Assembly (NCBI GenBank): GCA_016930715.1
Contig: JAFGGC010000011.1
Span: 62,001-126,000 of the forward strand
DNA from: Endomicrobiales bacterium
GTDB taxonomy: Bacteria > Elusimicrobiota > Endomicrobiia > Endomicrobiales > JAFGGC01
Length of the DNA: 64,000 nt
Reading direction: 5' to 3'
Under the pieces are notes generated by a model that was not told the origin of the DNA, searched no databases, and saw only the letters and a list, made by a program, of their open reading frames with translations. The translations under genes and the position numbers were made by a program. Positions within the stretch are counted from its first letter, which is position 1. Each line of letters begins with the position of its first letter. Shown here piece by piece: positions 9,262 through 18,091 of the stretch.

Positions 9262-10751
9262 TTCAGCATACCCTCCGATACCGCGTTGCAGTAGCCCTCT
9301 TTGCCGGACATTATAACGTCAAGCGCCAGGCCGAGGAATGAACGGTCTATCCCCGGTAGCAGTAAAATCCCGAGAAAAACGCATAAGAAAGCCAGTATGA
9401 TCATAGGAACGGTCATGCTCAATGGCGATTCGGTGACGTTTTTATTCTCATCCTTCAGGAAACCGTAAAACGCGTAGCGCTGCACCTTCAAAAAGGACGA
9501 AAGCGTCAATATGCTTCCAGCGGCTGCGATCAGTGCGTAAACGTACATCTCCGCCCTCACGCAGGCGATTATTATCAGCAGCTTGCTCCAAAAACCGTTG
9601 AATGGAGGAACCCCCGATATCGAAAGCGACGCTATCATAGATGAAAATGACGTAACCGGAAGCTTTTTTGAAAGCCCACCCATCTCCTTGAGGTCGCTTT
9701 TCCCCGTAGACGTCTCTATGCTTCCCGCCGTCAAGAACAAGAGGGGTTTGAAAATAGAATGATTTACAAGATGGAACAAAGCACCCAGTATTCCCACGGG
9801 ATTCGCCGCGCTGAAACCGAGAAAGATATAGCCCAGCTGGCTGATGGAATGATACGCAAGAAGCCTTTTGTAATTCCATTGGTAAATTGCCAGCACCACG
9901 CCGATGACGATCGAAACGACGCCGAGAAACGCCAAAAGCTGCATTATGACCCTGTCAAACGCCAGAATATTCGCTGAAAACCTCATCAAAAGGTATACGC
10001 CTAGCCCTTTGTTTATCGCTCCCGAAAAAACCGCTGATATCGGCGAAGGCGCGCTCACGTACGCGTCCGGCGCCCAGAAATGGAACGGGACTATCGCGCT
10101 TTTTATGCATAGCGCCGAAATCAGAACAACAAGCGTGGCCATGTTCCCCACGTTTCTGTATATCGTCCACAGCCCGGATATGTCCGCCAGGCTCAATGAT
10201 GAAATTTTCGAATATATGAAAGCCATAGACAACAGAAGCAACAGCGAGGATATTGTCCCGAACACTATGTATTTTATCGCCGCTTCGTAATTCTCGTCTT
10301 TTCTGTCCATCGCGGTCAGAATGTAGGAGGAGATGGAAGCAAGCTCGACGAATATGAATATTCCTATCAGATCACCCGATATAAGAGTCCCGTTAATGCC
10401 CGCAAAAACCGCGAAAAGAAACATAAAATACTGCTTTACGCCGATCCCCCTCCTTTTTATGTATTCAAGTGAAAATACCGTTACAAGAAGAAGCAGAGAA
10501 TTCACCACCAAAACGAACAATATCGAAAGCCCATCCGCCATGAAATAGTAGTCGTTGAGCCCGAGCACGTTGTGCGCGATTTTCACCACGGGCGTTCCCG
10601 ACAATACACGCGTGAATACCCTGACCGATACGATCAATTCCGCGCAGGCCGTCAAAACGGAAATCGTCTTGATGGTTTTTATTCTTTCTCCGTTTATGAA
10701 CGATATCGCTATAACCGCGAAGATCGGAATGAAGAACAACAACGTTACCAT
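9258..10751 (-). CDS. mrpD: Proton-conducting antiporter-like subunit (MrpD/MbhH/NuoN family)
   Basis: SAIVPFHFWAPDAYVSAPSPISAVFSGAINKGLGVYLL and AYHSISQLGYIFLG: antiporter-like signature. Confidence 0.88.
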   Translation of the reverse strand: MVTLLFFIPIFAVIAISFINGERIKTIKTISVLTACAELIVSVRVFTRVLSGTPVVKIAHNVLGLNDYYFMADGLSILFVLVVNSLLLLVTVFSLEYIKRRGIGVKQYFMFLFAVFAGINGTLISGDLIGIFIFVELASISSYILTAMDRKDENYEAAIKYIVFGTISSLLLLLSMAFIYSKISSLSLADISGLWTIYRNVGNMATLVVLISALCIKSAIVPFHFWAPDAYVSAPSPISAVFSGAINKGLGVYLLMRFSANILAFDRVIMQLLAFLGVVSIVIGVVLAIYQWNYKRLLAYHSISQLGYIFLGFSAANPVGILGALFHLVNHSIFKPLLFLTAGSIETSTGKSDLKEMGGLSKKLPVTSFSSMIASLSISGVPPFNGFWSKLLIIIACVRAEMYVYALIAAAGSILTLSSFLKVQRYAFYGFLKDENKNVTESPLSMTVPMIILAFLCVFLGILLLPGIDRSFLGLALDVIMSGKEGYCNAVSEGMLK

Positions 10752-10752
10752 A

Positions 10753-11100
10753 TTATCCCTTGAGCTTCCTTATTTCGTCCAAGTTCAATGTCCCGTAATG
10801 CTTGTGTATCTTGTAGGCCATAACAGATAAAAGCACGAGGCTCAAAAGTTCGATTAGCAGCAGCAGCATTACCAGGGACTGCACCAGCGGATCGACTATC
10901 CTGAACGACGTTTCGTGCTGTTCAATTATCGGTATCTGGCCCATGTACGTGTAACCCCTAACCACGAAGAAAAGGCATACCGAATAACCCATCAACGAAA
11001 GGCCGATAATCGTCTTTAGGATGTTCTTGTTGAGAACGACCGCGATGAACCCGGCTACGAATATAAACGATGAAAAAATGTACTCGAGTTCCAGTATCAT
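10753..11100 (-). CDS. mrpC: MrpC/MbhG/NuoK-like subunit
   Basis: Three-TM, 115 aa; NKNILKTIIGLSLMGYSVCLFFV...DPLVQSLVMLLLLIELLSLVLLSVMAYKI. Confidence 0.8.
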   Translation of the reverse strand: MILELEYIFSSFIFVAGFIAVVLNKNILKTIIGLSLMGYSVCLFFVVRGYTYMGQIPIIEQHETSFRIVDPLVQSLVMLLLLIELLSLVLLSVMAYKIHKHYGTLNLDEIRKLKG

Positions 11101-11489
11101 TCTTCTTCCATTAACTCCTTTATCATAACGTAAACGGCTATCAATCCCGTCGCCACCGCGAGGTTAAAAAGCATGTTTTGGAGGATCAACCGAGCCGTCG
11201 CCACCTTAACTCCGATCGAAGTAGACTTAGTGAATACCATCATAACCGTCAGCAGGAACAATGCTGCCAGGGCTATCCTTAGCCACATTATCCTTGTTTC
11301 CTTCTCAAAAAGATATCTGTGTTTTTTTTCCAGTATAGTTTCCGAAAGTATTACAGCCATAACCGCAAAAAGCCCTCCGGCCTGACCGGCTCCGTGGCTG
11401 TCGGTCAAACCGACTATCATAAGGAACGCGAACAGAAGTATGAAAGGATAAAGTATCCTTGCTATAGTTTCGAAAGCCCTGTTATTCAT
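11097..11489 (-). CDS. mrpB: MrpB/MnhB-like subunit
   Basis: Four-TM small protein (130 aa) between MbhDE-like and MrpC-like genes; DSHGAGQAGGLFAVMAVIL similar to MnhB HxxPGGGFxGG region. Confidence 0.65.
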   Translation of the reverse strand: MNNRAFETIARILYPFILLFAFLMIVGLTDSHGAGQAGGLFAVMAVILSETILEKKHRYLFEKETRIMWLRIALAALFLLTVMMVFTKSTSIGVKVATARLILQNMLFNLAVATGLIAVYVMIKELMEEE

Positions 11490-12012
11490 TTTCCTTTTTT
11501 CCGAGAAAGTAGTACACTGCCGTGGTTATAATCAATATTATCGTCGATACCACTATTATTTCCGTATATCTTATTTCATAAAGTATCGCGGAAACTATGT
11601 TAGGCAGCCTCAATCCCGAGCGTATAACGTCGATCTGCCTCGCGGCCTGTTTCATCTCAAGCGCCCCGAACCTGAAATCGCCCTTTGTCGACAGCATATA
11701 GATCATCACGACGAAAAGAACCGCGAACATAACCATGAACAGAAAGTCGTATACACGTATATTCCTGAAAGTTACTTCCTCGTCGATAGTAGTGAGCTTG
11801 CTCAGCGCCGCCAGAAATACGATCTCGAGCGTGAACAGCACGATCGCCACTTCTGGTGCCTTTAGAAGCAGCAGTACCAGGCAAAACCCCATTCCAGTGG
11901 TAGCGAACGAAACCAGCACCGTCAGGGTCTTCTTCGCCGTTACAGAAACCAGCGCCGAAAAAAGCATTATCAAGATGGCTACCTTCACGCTTAACATGTT
12001 TATTGCTTCCAC
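11482..12012 (-). CDS. DUF4040 / MbhD-MbhE-like hydrogenase subunit (equivalent to MrpA C-terminus)
   Basis: TM protein; LLLKAPEVAIVLFTLEIVFLAALSKL resembles the APDxAxTxxxVE MbhD motif, followed by an MbhE-like tail. Confidence 0.65.
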   Translation of the reverse strand: MEAINMLSVKVAILIMLFSALVSVTAKKTLTVLVSFATTGMGFCLVLLLLKAPEVAIVLFTLEIVFLAALSKLTTIDEEVTFRNIRVYDFLFMVMFAVLFVVMIYMLSTKGDFRFGALEMKQAARQIDVIRSGLRLPNIVSAILYEIRYTEIIVVSTIILIITTAVYYFLGKKENE

Positions 12013-13829
12013 ATAAAGTAGACGATGAAGAAGATCATTCCTGTCACCATCAGCAGCATATATATATTCAGGCGGCCGTTTTGAACCGACGAAAGGAACC
12101 TTCCGAAGCCCAGGACCGCCCTCGACGACAATTCGTAAAGGTCGAAATATTTCCTTTCAGCAAGGGCAAAGACATTCCTGAAAAATCCGAGCTCGGTTAC
12201 AGTTCCGTAGAATTCGCTTCCGAGCGCTCTTGCTTCATCAACGTCCTTTTCCCCGCCGACAAACGCCGTATCGGTCCTCGTCTGAAGCTTCAGCATAACG
12301 TATATCAATAACCCCAATAAAATACCGACAAAAATGAGCAAGGCTGCTATCTGCGACTGCCACAGACCCGTGAAGTCCACTTTAGCTATCCCGAATTCCC
12401 TTAATGACGGCAATATCAGCTTATTAACGGGAAGCGCGATAGGGAAGGCTCCGAACACCACGCACAAAAACGCCAGTATAGCCATCGGAGCCAGCATCGT
12501 GGCCTTGACTTCTTTCTTCTTCCACTGTCCCGTGTCGCCAGCGGGTTTCGACATAAAAACCGAATGGATCAGTTTCATGAAACTGGCCAGCGTTAGGGCG
12601 GACCCGAATAAAGCCGTCAAAAGCGCGGCAAGATAGACTGTTTTCATTGTAGCTGAAACCGAAGACATGTACTGCGTGACCATTGCCTGATATATCATCC
12701 ATTTTGAGGCGAAACCGTTGAACGGAGGAATCCCCGATATCGACATGGCCGCAATAACACATACCGCGAACGTCACGGGCATGAACGAGTGCAATCCGCC
12801 CAATCTGTCTATGTGAGTCGTTTTTGTCCTTTTTTCGACAGCAGCTGCGGTCAGGAACAACGCGCTTTTATATACCGCGTTGTTGAGCATGTGGAATATC
12901 CCTCCGATCAGCCCTATTATGCTCCCCGTCGAAATCCCTACTATCATGTACCCCACCTGGGACACCGAGTGATAGGCGAGAAGCTTCCTGATATCGTGCT
13001 GGGCCATCGCCATGAAAACGGCGCATATTATGGTAACAGAACCGGTTATCAGGAGCACTAATACCGCCGACTGGCTGAGCACGAATATCTTCGTCGAAAT
13101 GACGACCAGAAGGAATATGCCCAGCAGTTTGTCCAATGCTCCCGGCAGGAACGCGCTGACGCTTATCGGCGCTTCCTTGGCAAAATCAGGTATCCAAGTG
13201 TGAAACGGCATTGCTCCTGCTTTCGTAAGGGCTGCCGTCGCAAGGCTCAGAAAGGCGACCATCGCCAGCGTCCCGTTCTCTGATATGTCTATCTTCATCC
13301 CGTAAAGATCGAAGGATCCGGTTATCTTCCAGAGCAGAACGATCCCCAGCACTAACAAAGAATCCGAACCTCCCACATATATAAAGGTCTTTTTGGCAGC
13401 GTTCGAAGACGAGGGTAAAAGATTAGCCAGCAAATACAGCGTAAGGCCCGAAAGCCCCCAAAAGACAGCAAGCACAATGAAATTCGAGCTCATCACAGCT
13501 GAAATAGAAAATACCGTCGTCAATACTATGAGTGAGTAGTAAACGTTGCAGTTTTCCAGTTCCTTCGCGTATTCGAACGAAAAAATAACGATGAGCAGGC
13601 AGAAAAACGCGCAGGCAAGAGCTATAAAACCCGGAAAAACCGTCGTATTAAAAAAACCCGTGTATGATTCCGCCGCCGGAAAAACAAAATTCCGTGCGGT
13701 GAATATAACGGCAAACAGGGAACCGAGCGCCGCCGTCACTCTTATGAACGACTTGAACTTCACGGGCGTAATATAAATAAACAGCCCCAACAACGTCATT
13801 ACCAGGAGTGGATATTCCGTATAATTCAT
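12000..13829 (-). CDS. NuoL/MrpA N-domain-like proton-conducting subunit
   Basis: AALTKAGAMPFHTWIPDFAKEAPISVSAFLPGALDKLLG and LLAYHSVSQVGYMIVG. Confidence 0.88.
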   Translation of the reverse strand: MNYTEYPLLVMTLLGLFIYITPVKFKSFIRVTAALGSLFAVIFTARNFVFPAAESYTGFFNTTVFPGFIALACAFFCLLIVIFSFEYAKELENCNVYYSLIVLTTVFSISAVMSSNFIVLAVFWGLSGLTLYLLANLLPSSSNAAKKTFIYVGGSDSLLVLGIVLLWKITGSFDLYGMKIDISENGTLAMVAFLSLATAALTKAGAMPFHTWIPDFAKEAPISVSAFLPGALDKLLGIFLLVVISTKIFVLSQSAVLVLLITGSVTIICAVFMAMAQHDIRKLLAYHSVSQVGYMIVGISTGSIIGLIGGIFHMLNNAVYKSALFLTAAAVEKRTKTTHIDRLGGLHSFMPVTFAVCVIAAMSISGIPPFNGFASKWMIYQAMVTQYMSSVSATMKTVYLAALLTALFGSALTLASFMKLIHSVFMSKPAGDTGQWKKKEVKATMLAPMAILAFLCVVFGAFPIALPVNKLILPSLREFGIAKVDFTGLWQSQIAALLIFVGILLGLLIYVMLKLQTRTDTAFVGGEKDVDEARALGSEFYGTVTELGFFRNVFALAERKYFDLYELSSRAVLGFGRFLSSVQNGRLNIYMLLMVTGMIFFIVYFMWKQ

Positions 13830-15020
13830 TTAAAGGCCTTTTTTTCTTATCCTGTCCGTTTTTTCCTGCGAAAGCTTAATAAGGTCGGGGCCCTTCATCA
13901 ATTTACCCTTCTTGTTCACCACAATTACTCTCTCCGTGCAGCAATAGCAGGGGTCAACGGCCGCGAGAACCAACAGCGCGTCCGAAATATGGGAGCCGAC
14001 AACGGCCTTCTGATTAGTAGCCACGTTGACGAACGAAGGAGCCCTGATCTTATGCCTGACCGGCCTGTTGGTCTTATCGCTCCTGACATAATGGAAGCAT
14101 TCTCCCCTCGGAGCTTCATGCCTTCCTATGCCCTCTCCCTCGGGTATTTCCTTCACATTGACGTCCAAAGGCCCCCCGGTGTTCCTCATATGCCCCAGGC
14201 ATTGCCTTATTATTTTCAAAGATTCGAAAAGCTCCAAGATCCTCACGACGGCTTTCCCGTAAATGTCGCCTGAATCACAGGTGCATACTTTCCAGTCAAC
14301 CATTCCATATGCAGCGTACGGGGTGTCTTTTCTCACGTCCATATCGATGCCGGACGCCCTCGCGACGGGTCCCACGGCGCAGTAGTCCTTTATGTCCTCT
14401 TTTGTCAGGACCCCCACTCCCTTTGTCCTTGCGTGAATGACCGGATCCTCGGTTATAGCCTTCAAGAACAGTTCGAGCCCCTTTTCGATTTCGTCTATGT
14501 TGGTCTCGATCCAGGGTATATCGTCGTTCGCTATGTCCCGCCTTACGCCTCCAATCTTCATCATCGCGTAATGCTGCCTGTTACCGGTCACCTTTTCGAA
14601 AACCTCGAGAATGTACTCGCGGTATTTCCACGACCACATCCAGACGGTGTTGTATCCGATAAAATGGCCCGCGAGGCCGAGCCACAACAGGTGCGAATGA
14701 ATCCTTTCCATTTCACCGACGACGCATCTTATCAGCTTCGCCCTGTCCGGTATCTCGATACGCGCCAGGTTTTCAACCGCGTTCACGAACGCTAAAGGGT
14801 GCGACGTGGAGCATATCCCGCAGATCCTCTCTACAAGGAACACGCCCTGGTCGAAATGCTTGTTTTCCGAAATCTTTTCGGTCCCTCGGTGTATGTATCC
14901 GAGCTCTATATCGACGCTCTTCACGATCTCGCCTTCCACGTGCAGCCTGAAATATTCAGGTTCTTCCTGAAGCGGATGGTAGGGTCCTATCGGAATGAAA
15001 TTCTTATTTTTATCAGTCAT
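13830..15020 (-). CDS. Group 4-type [NiFe] hydrogenase large subunit
   Basis: L1 RICGICSTSHPLAFVNAVE and L2 DPCYCCTERVIVV keep both CxxC nickel-ligand pairs. Confidence 0.92.
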   Translation of the reverse strand: MTDKNKNFIPIGPYHPLQEEPEYFRLHVEGEIVKSVDIELGYIHRGTEKISENKHFDQGVFLVERICGICSTSHPLAFVNAVENLARIEIPDRAKLIRCVVGEMERIHSHLLWLGLAGHFIGYNTVWMWSWKYREYILEVFEKVTGNRQHYAMMKIGGVRRDIANDDIPWIETNIDEIEKGLELFLKAITEDPVIHARTKGVGVLTKEDIKDYCAVGPVARASGIDMDVRKDTPYAAYGMVDWKVCTCDSGDIYGKAVVRILELFESLKIIRQCLGHMRNTGGPLDVNVKEIPEGEGIGRHEAPRGECFHYVRSDKTNRPVRHKIRAPSFVNVATNQKAVVGSHISDALLVLAAVDPCYCCTERVIVVNKKGKLMKGPDLIKLSQEKTDRIRKKGL

Positions 15021-15453
15021 TTTCGTGCCTGTAAGGGTAATCGCCTTCCGGCCAGTCCTCTCCGAGAAGGAGGTGGTTAAGGTCCTGGTGTCCCGCGAAT
15101 TTCACGCCGAAAAACTCGTGAACCTCCCTTTCGATCCAGGACGCTCCCTTGATTAATTTTGACAAGCTGTCGATCGCCGGGTCCTTCTTGTTAAAAAGCT
15201 TTGTTTTAATTGAAACAACATCCCCACTTTTGTCATCCGCAAAACTATAAATCAGTTCTATGTGCTTTCTCGCGTCCACTCCCGATATAGTTATGAACCT
15301 GAAACCAAGTTTGTTGTGCATTACCTCCGCTATCTCGCATATGTATGCGGGATTCACTTCGATGTAATGCGTTCCCTTCCTTGCCTCCTCGGAACCTATT
15401 ATCCTCGCCGAGCATTCTGATAAAAGCTCTTGTATTTTACTTGTCATGTTCAT
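15013..15453 (-). CDS. NuoC/MbhK-like subunit
   Basis: Ends ASWIEREVHEFFGVKFAGHQDLNHLLLGEDWPEGDYPYR (30-kDa subunit signature). Internal ATG at 15453 gives an ATGA overlap with the upstream gene. Confidence 0.87.
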   Translation of the reverse strand: MNMTSKIQELLSECSARIIGSEEARKGTHYIEVNPAYICEIAEVMHNKLGFRFITISGVDARKHIELIYSFADDKSGDVVSIKTKLFNKKDPAIDSLSKLIKGASWIEREVHEFFGVKFAGHQDLNHLLLGEDWPEGDYPYRHEND

Positions 15454-15875
15454 CCCGCATTCTTTCTTGATTTTATGTACTTCGCCAAACCGGCTATTAT
15501 CGCCTCGGGCCTCGGAGGGCACCCCGGTATGTATATATCGACCGGTATTATTTTATCAAGAGGGCCGCACGTGTTATATGATTCCCTGAAGATTATTTCC
15601 GAACACGCGCAGCTCCCAACGGCGACTACCACGCACGGTTTTGCCGTCTGTTCGTAAATCATTTTTATCCTGTGAACTACCTTTTTGTTAACGGCTCCCG
15701 TCACCAGAAGCACGTCCGCGTGCCTGGGAGAGCCCACGAGCTGCATCCCCAGCCTTTCGATGTCGTATTTAGGTGCGATGCAGTCCAGTATCTCGATGTC
15801 GCAGTTGTTGCACGGGCTGCAGGCCGCGTGAAAGACAAACAGTGATTTTGTGAATTTATTGTCTATACTCTGCAT
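15450..15875 (-). CDS. [NiFe] hydrogenase small subunit (NuoB/MbhJ-like)
   Basis: AACSPCNNCDIEILDC, VAVGSCACSEIIF and IYIPGCPPRPEAII: 4Fe-4S ligands. Confidence 0.92.
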   Translation of the reverse strand: MQSIDNKFTKSLFVFHAACSPCNNCDIEILDCIAPKYDIERLGMQLVGSPRHADVLLVTGAVNKKVVHRIKMIYEQTAKPCVVVAVGSCACSEIIFRESYNTCGPLDKIIPVDIYIPGCPPRPEAIIAGLAKYIKSRKNAG

Positions 15876-15876
15876 A

Positions 15877-16803
15877 TCAGTAACCTGTTACGGCCAAAAC
15901 CAGCGCCGTCAATGAGGCAACGGCCGCGTACGTCCAGAAGCCTCTCAATGCCTGGTCTATCCTCAGTCTCGGGTTCGTGTTTTTCAAAATTATGACGATA
16001 AGAAGGAGCACGAAGTAAACCGCAAAAATACCCGCCCTGAACCCGGTTGAAGCGAACAGCACAATGATAAACAAAGGCGCGACCACAAGAAGAGACATTT
16101 TTACCAATTTCCATATGGCCAGAAGCGCTCCGGAATACTCTACAAGCACCCCTCCGCATATCTCCGTTTCAGCCTCGGAATAATCAAACGGCACTATTCC
16201 CATCTTCGCCTGAATGCAAAATATCGATGTTATGAAGGCCGTCAATCCTGATAATGACATAAAAATCGGCCCGTTCTGCAGCTGGTGCTGAATTATTGCG
16301 CCCATGGAAATCGACCCTGTTTTTATTACGGGAACCATTATGCACATTAAGAACGGCAGTTCATAGGCAAGCATCGATTTCATTTCCCTGCTTGCCCCGA
16401 GGGAAGCGTAAGGGTTTTTCGATGCCGAGGCCCCTATTATAGAAGCTACGGGTATAGCCGCGAACATGTATATAACCACTATGATATCGCCCACGAAAGA
16501 CCCGGAAGGATCAATGTAGTACTTCAGGACAATGTTGGATATTATCACTATCGAAATTAGAGCGCACATCGGAGCGATAATAAACGACCATTTATTGCCC
16601 CCCTCGGGTATTATTACTTCTTTCAAAAATAGTTTTCTGATGTCATAGTACGGCTGCAGCAGACCTGGGCCGACACGCCACTGCAGGCGCGCCGTTATTT
16701 TCCTGTCTATCCAGGATACGAGCATTCCGGAAGCAACAACGAACAGCAGTCCCGGGAAAACCAGATAATCAAAAAAGTAACTCAAAAGCTCTATTTTTTC
16801 CAT
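15877..16803 (-). CDS. NuoH/MbhM/HycD-like membrane subunit
   Basis: WIDRKITARLQWRVGPGLLQPYYDIRKLFLKE and PFDYSEAETEICGGVLVEYSG. Confidence 0.93.
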   Translation of the reverse strand: MEKIELLSYFFDYLVFPGLLFVVASGMLVSWIDRKITARLQWRVGPGLLQPYYDIRKLFLKEVIIPEGGNKWSFIIAPMCALISIVIISNIVLKYYIDPSGSFVGDIIVVIYMFAAIPVASIIGASASKNPYASLGASREMKSMLAYELPFLMCIMVPVIKTGSISMGAIIQHQLQNGPIFMSLSGLTAFITSIFCIQAKMGIVPFDYSEAETEICGGVLVEYSGALLAIWKLVKMSLLVVAPLFIIVLFASTGFRAGIFAVYFVLLLIVIILKNTNPRLRIDQALRGFWTYAAVASLTALVLAVTGY

Positions 16804-17270
16804 TTTATCACGCGCACGTAGTATTTACCGTCCCTTACCGCGTATATGTCCTTAGCCGGATTCTCTTCCACTTCTATCCACTTAAGCGCGCCCATTGGGC
16901 AGGTTACCGTGCAAACCGGGGGCACAGTGTCATCGGCCCTGTCAGTGCAGTAATCGCACATTGTCGTTTTATATTCCACTATTTCCGGATATATCACCCC
17001 GAACGGGCAGGCGATTGTGCATGTCTTGCACGACGTGCACCTCATGGAATGCCTGTCAAGCATGCCGTCAGGCCGCTTCTCCAGCGCTTCCTGCGGACAT
17101 CCTTTGACGCAAGGAGGGTCGTCGCAGCGCCTGCAGACGTGTTCCTGCGCGGCAAGAGCCAGGCATCTCACGTAGCCCTGCTTTTTCTGTGGATGATAAT
17201 AGTAACTGCACTCGGCGGTGCATTCCTTGCACTGGTAGCACTTCTCGATGTCTATGAACAATTTCTTCAT
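16791..17270 (-). CDS. 4Fe-4S polyferredoxin subunit (HycB/CooF-like)
   Basis: MKKLFIDIEKCYQCKECTAEC..., CRRCDDPPCVKGC, CTSCKTCTIACPFG, CDYC...CTVTCPMGA: four cluster motifs. Start at internal ATG 17270. Confidence 0.87.
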   Translation of the reverse strand: MKKLFIDIEKCYQCKECTAECSYYYHPQKKQGYVRCLALAAQEHVCRRCDDPPCVKGCPQEALEKRPDGMLDRHSMRCTSCKTCTIACPFGVIYPEIVEYKTTMCDYCTDRADDTVPPVCTVTCPMGALKWIEVEENPAKDIYAVRDGKYYVRVIKWKK

Positions 17271-18091
17271 TAAGCGAATGGCTCCGGTATATTCTTTATC
17301 TGCTCGTAAGTGAATACGGGCCCGTCCTTGCAGATGAAATGGTGCCCCAGCTGGCAATGGCCGCATTTCCCGAGGCCGCAGGACATGTTTGCTTCCATCG
17401 AAAGGTAGATGTTCTGCGGTTTGAATCCTACGTCCAGCAGTTTAGTCGTTGAAAATTTCATCATTATGGGCGGACCGCAGACAACTGAAACCGTTTTTGC
17501 GAGATCCACCTTAACCTTGTCGAGCAGGCACGTTACCAGGCCCACCGTTTCGTCCCATTCCCCCACGGGGCACTTGTCCACGCTCTGCATTATCTCAAGG
17601 CCCTTAACCTTTTTCCATTCAGGAAAGAGATACTTATAAACGACGTCTTCAGGCGTCCTTGAGCCGTAGCAGAGGATTATCCTTCCGAATTTTTCCTTTT
17701 GCTCGAGAAGCGTCAGCAAGAATGACCTCAGCGGCGCCATCCCGACCCCGCCGCCCACGATGAGAACGTCCTTTTTGTTCAATTCCTCCACCGGATATCC
17801 CCTTCCGTAGGGCCCTCTTATCCCAAGCGTCTCGCCGCCTTTAAGATTGTGCAGCGCTTCGGTAACATATCCGGCCTTCATTATGGTCACGTCAATCTTG
17901 TCCGTTTTAAAAGGCGACGAAGACGGCGTGAAAGGCGCCTCTCCCACCCCCGGGATGGAAAGCTCCACGAACTGGCCGGTAACGAAAGAGAACTTCTCTT
18001 CGGGCTTGAGGACAAACGTTTTTATGTTTGAAGTTTCCTCTATTACTTCCAGAAGTTCGGCTTTAATAGATTTGTACGGGCTTTTAAACAT
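17270..18091 (-). CDS. FAD/NAD(P)-binding oxidoreductase, sulfhydrogenase HydG / AsrB-like
   Basis: Ferredoxin-reductase fold (GPYGRGYPVE, VGGGVGMAPLRSFL, YGSRTPEDVVYK) plus C-terminal 2Fe-2S motif CGLGKCGHCQLGHHFIC. Confidence 0.88.
   Translation of the reverse strand: MFKSPYKSIKAELLEVIEETSNIKTFVLKPEEKFSFVTGQFVELSIPGVGEAPFTPSSSPFKTDKIDVTIMKAGYVTEALHNLKGGETLGIRGPYGRGYPVEELNKKDVLIVGGGVGMAPLRSFLLTLLEQKEKFGRIILCYGSRTPEDVVYKYLFPEWKKVKGLEIMQSVDKCPVGEWDETVGLVTCLLDKVKVDLAKTVSVVCGPPIMMKFSTTKLLDVGFKPQNIYLSMEANMSCGLGKCGHCQLGHHFICKDGPVFTYEQIKNIPEPFA

Noticed and set aside
15453-15522. N-terminal 23 residues of the 169-aa NuoC-like ORF
   Set aside because: They overlap the NuoB-like 3' end; the ATG at 15453 with an ATGA junction is the more likely start.
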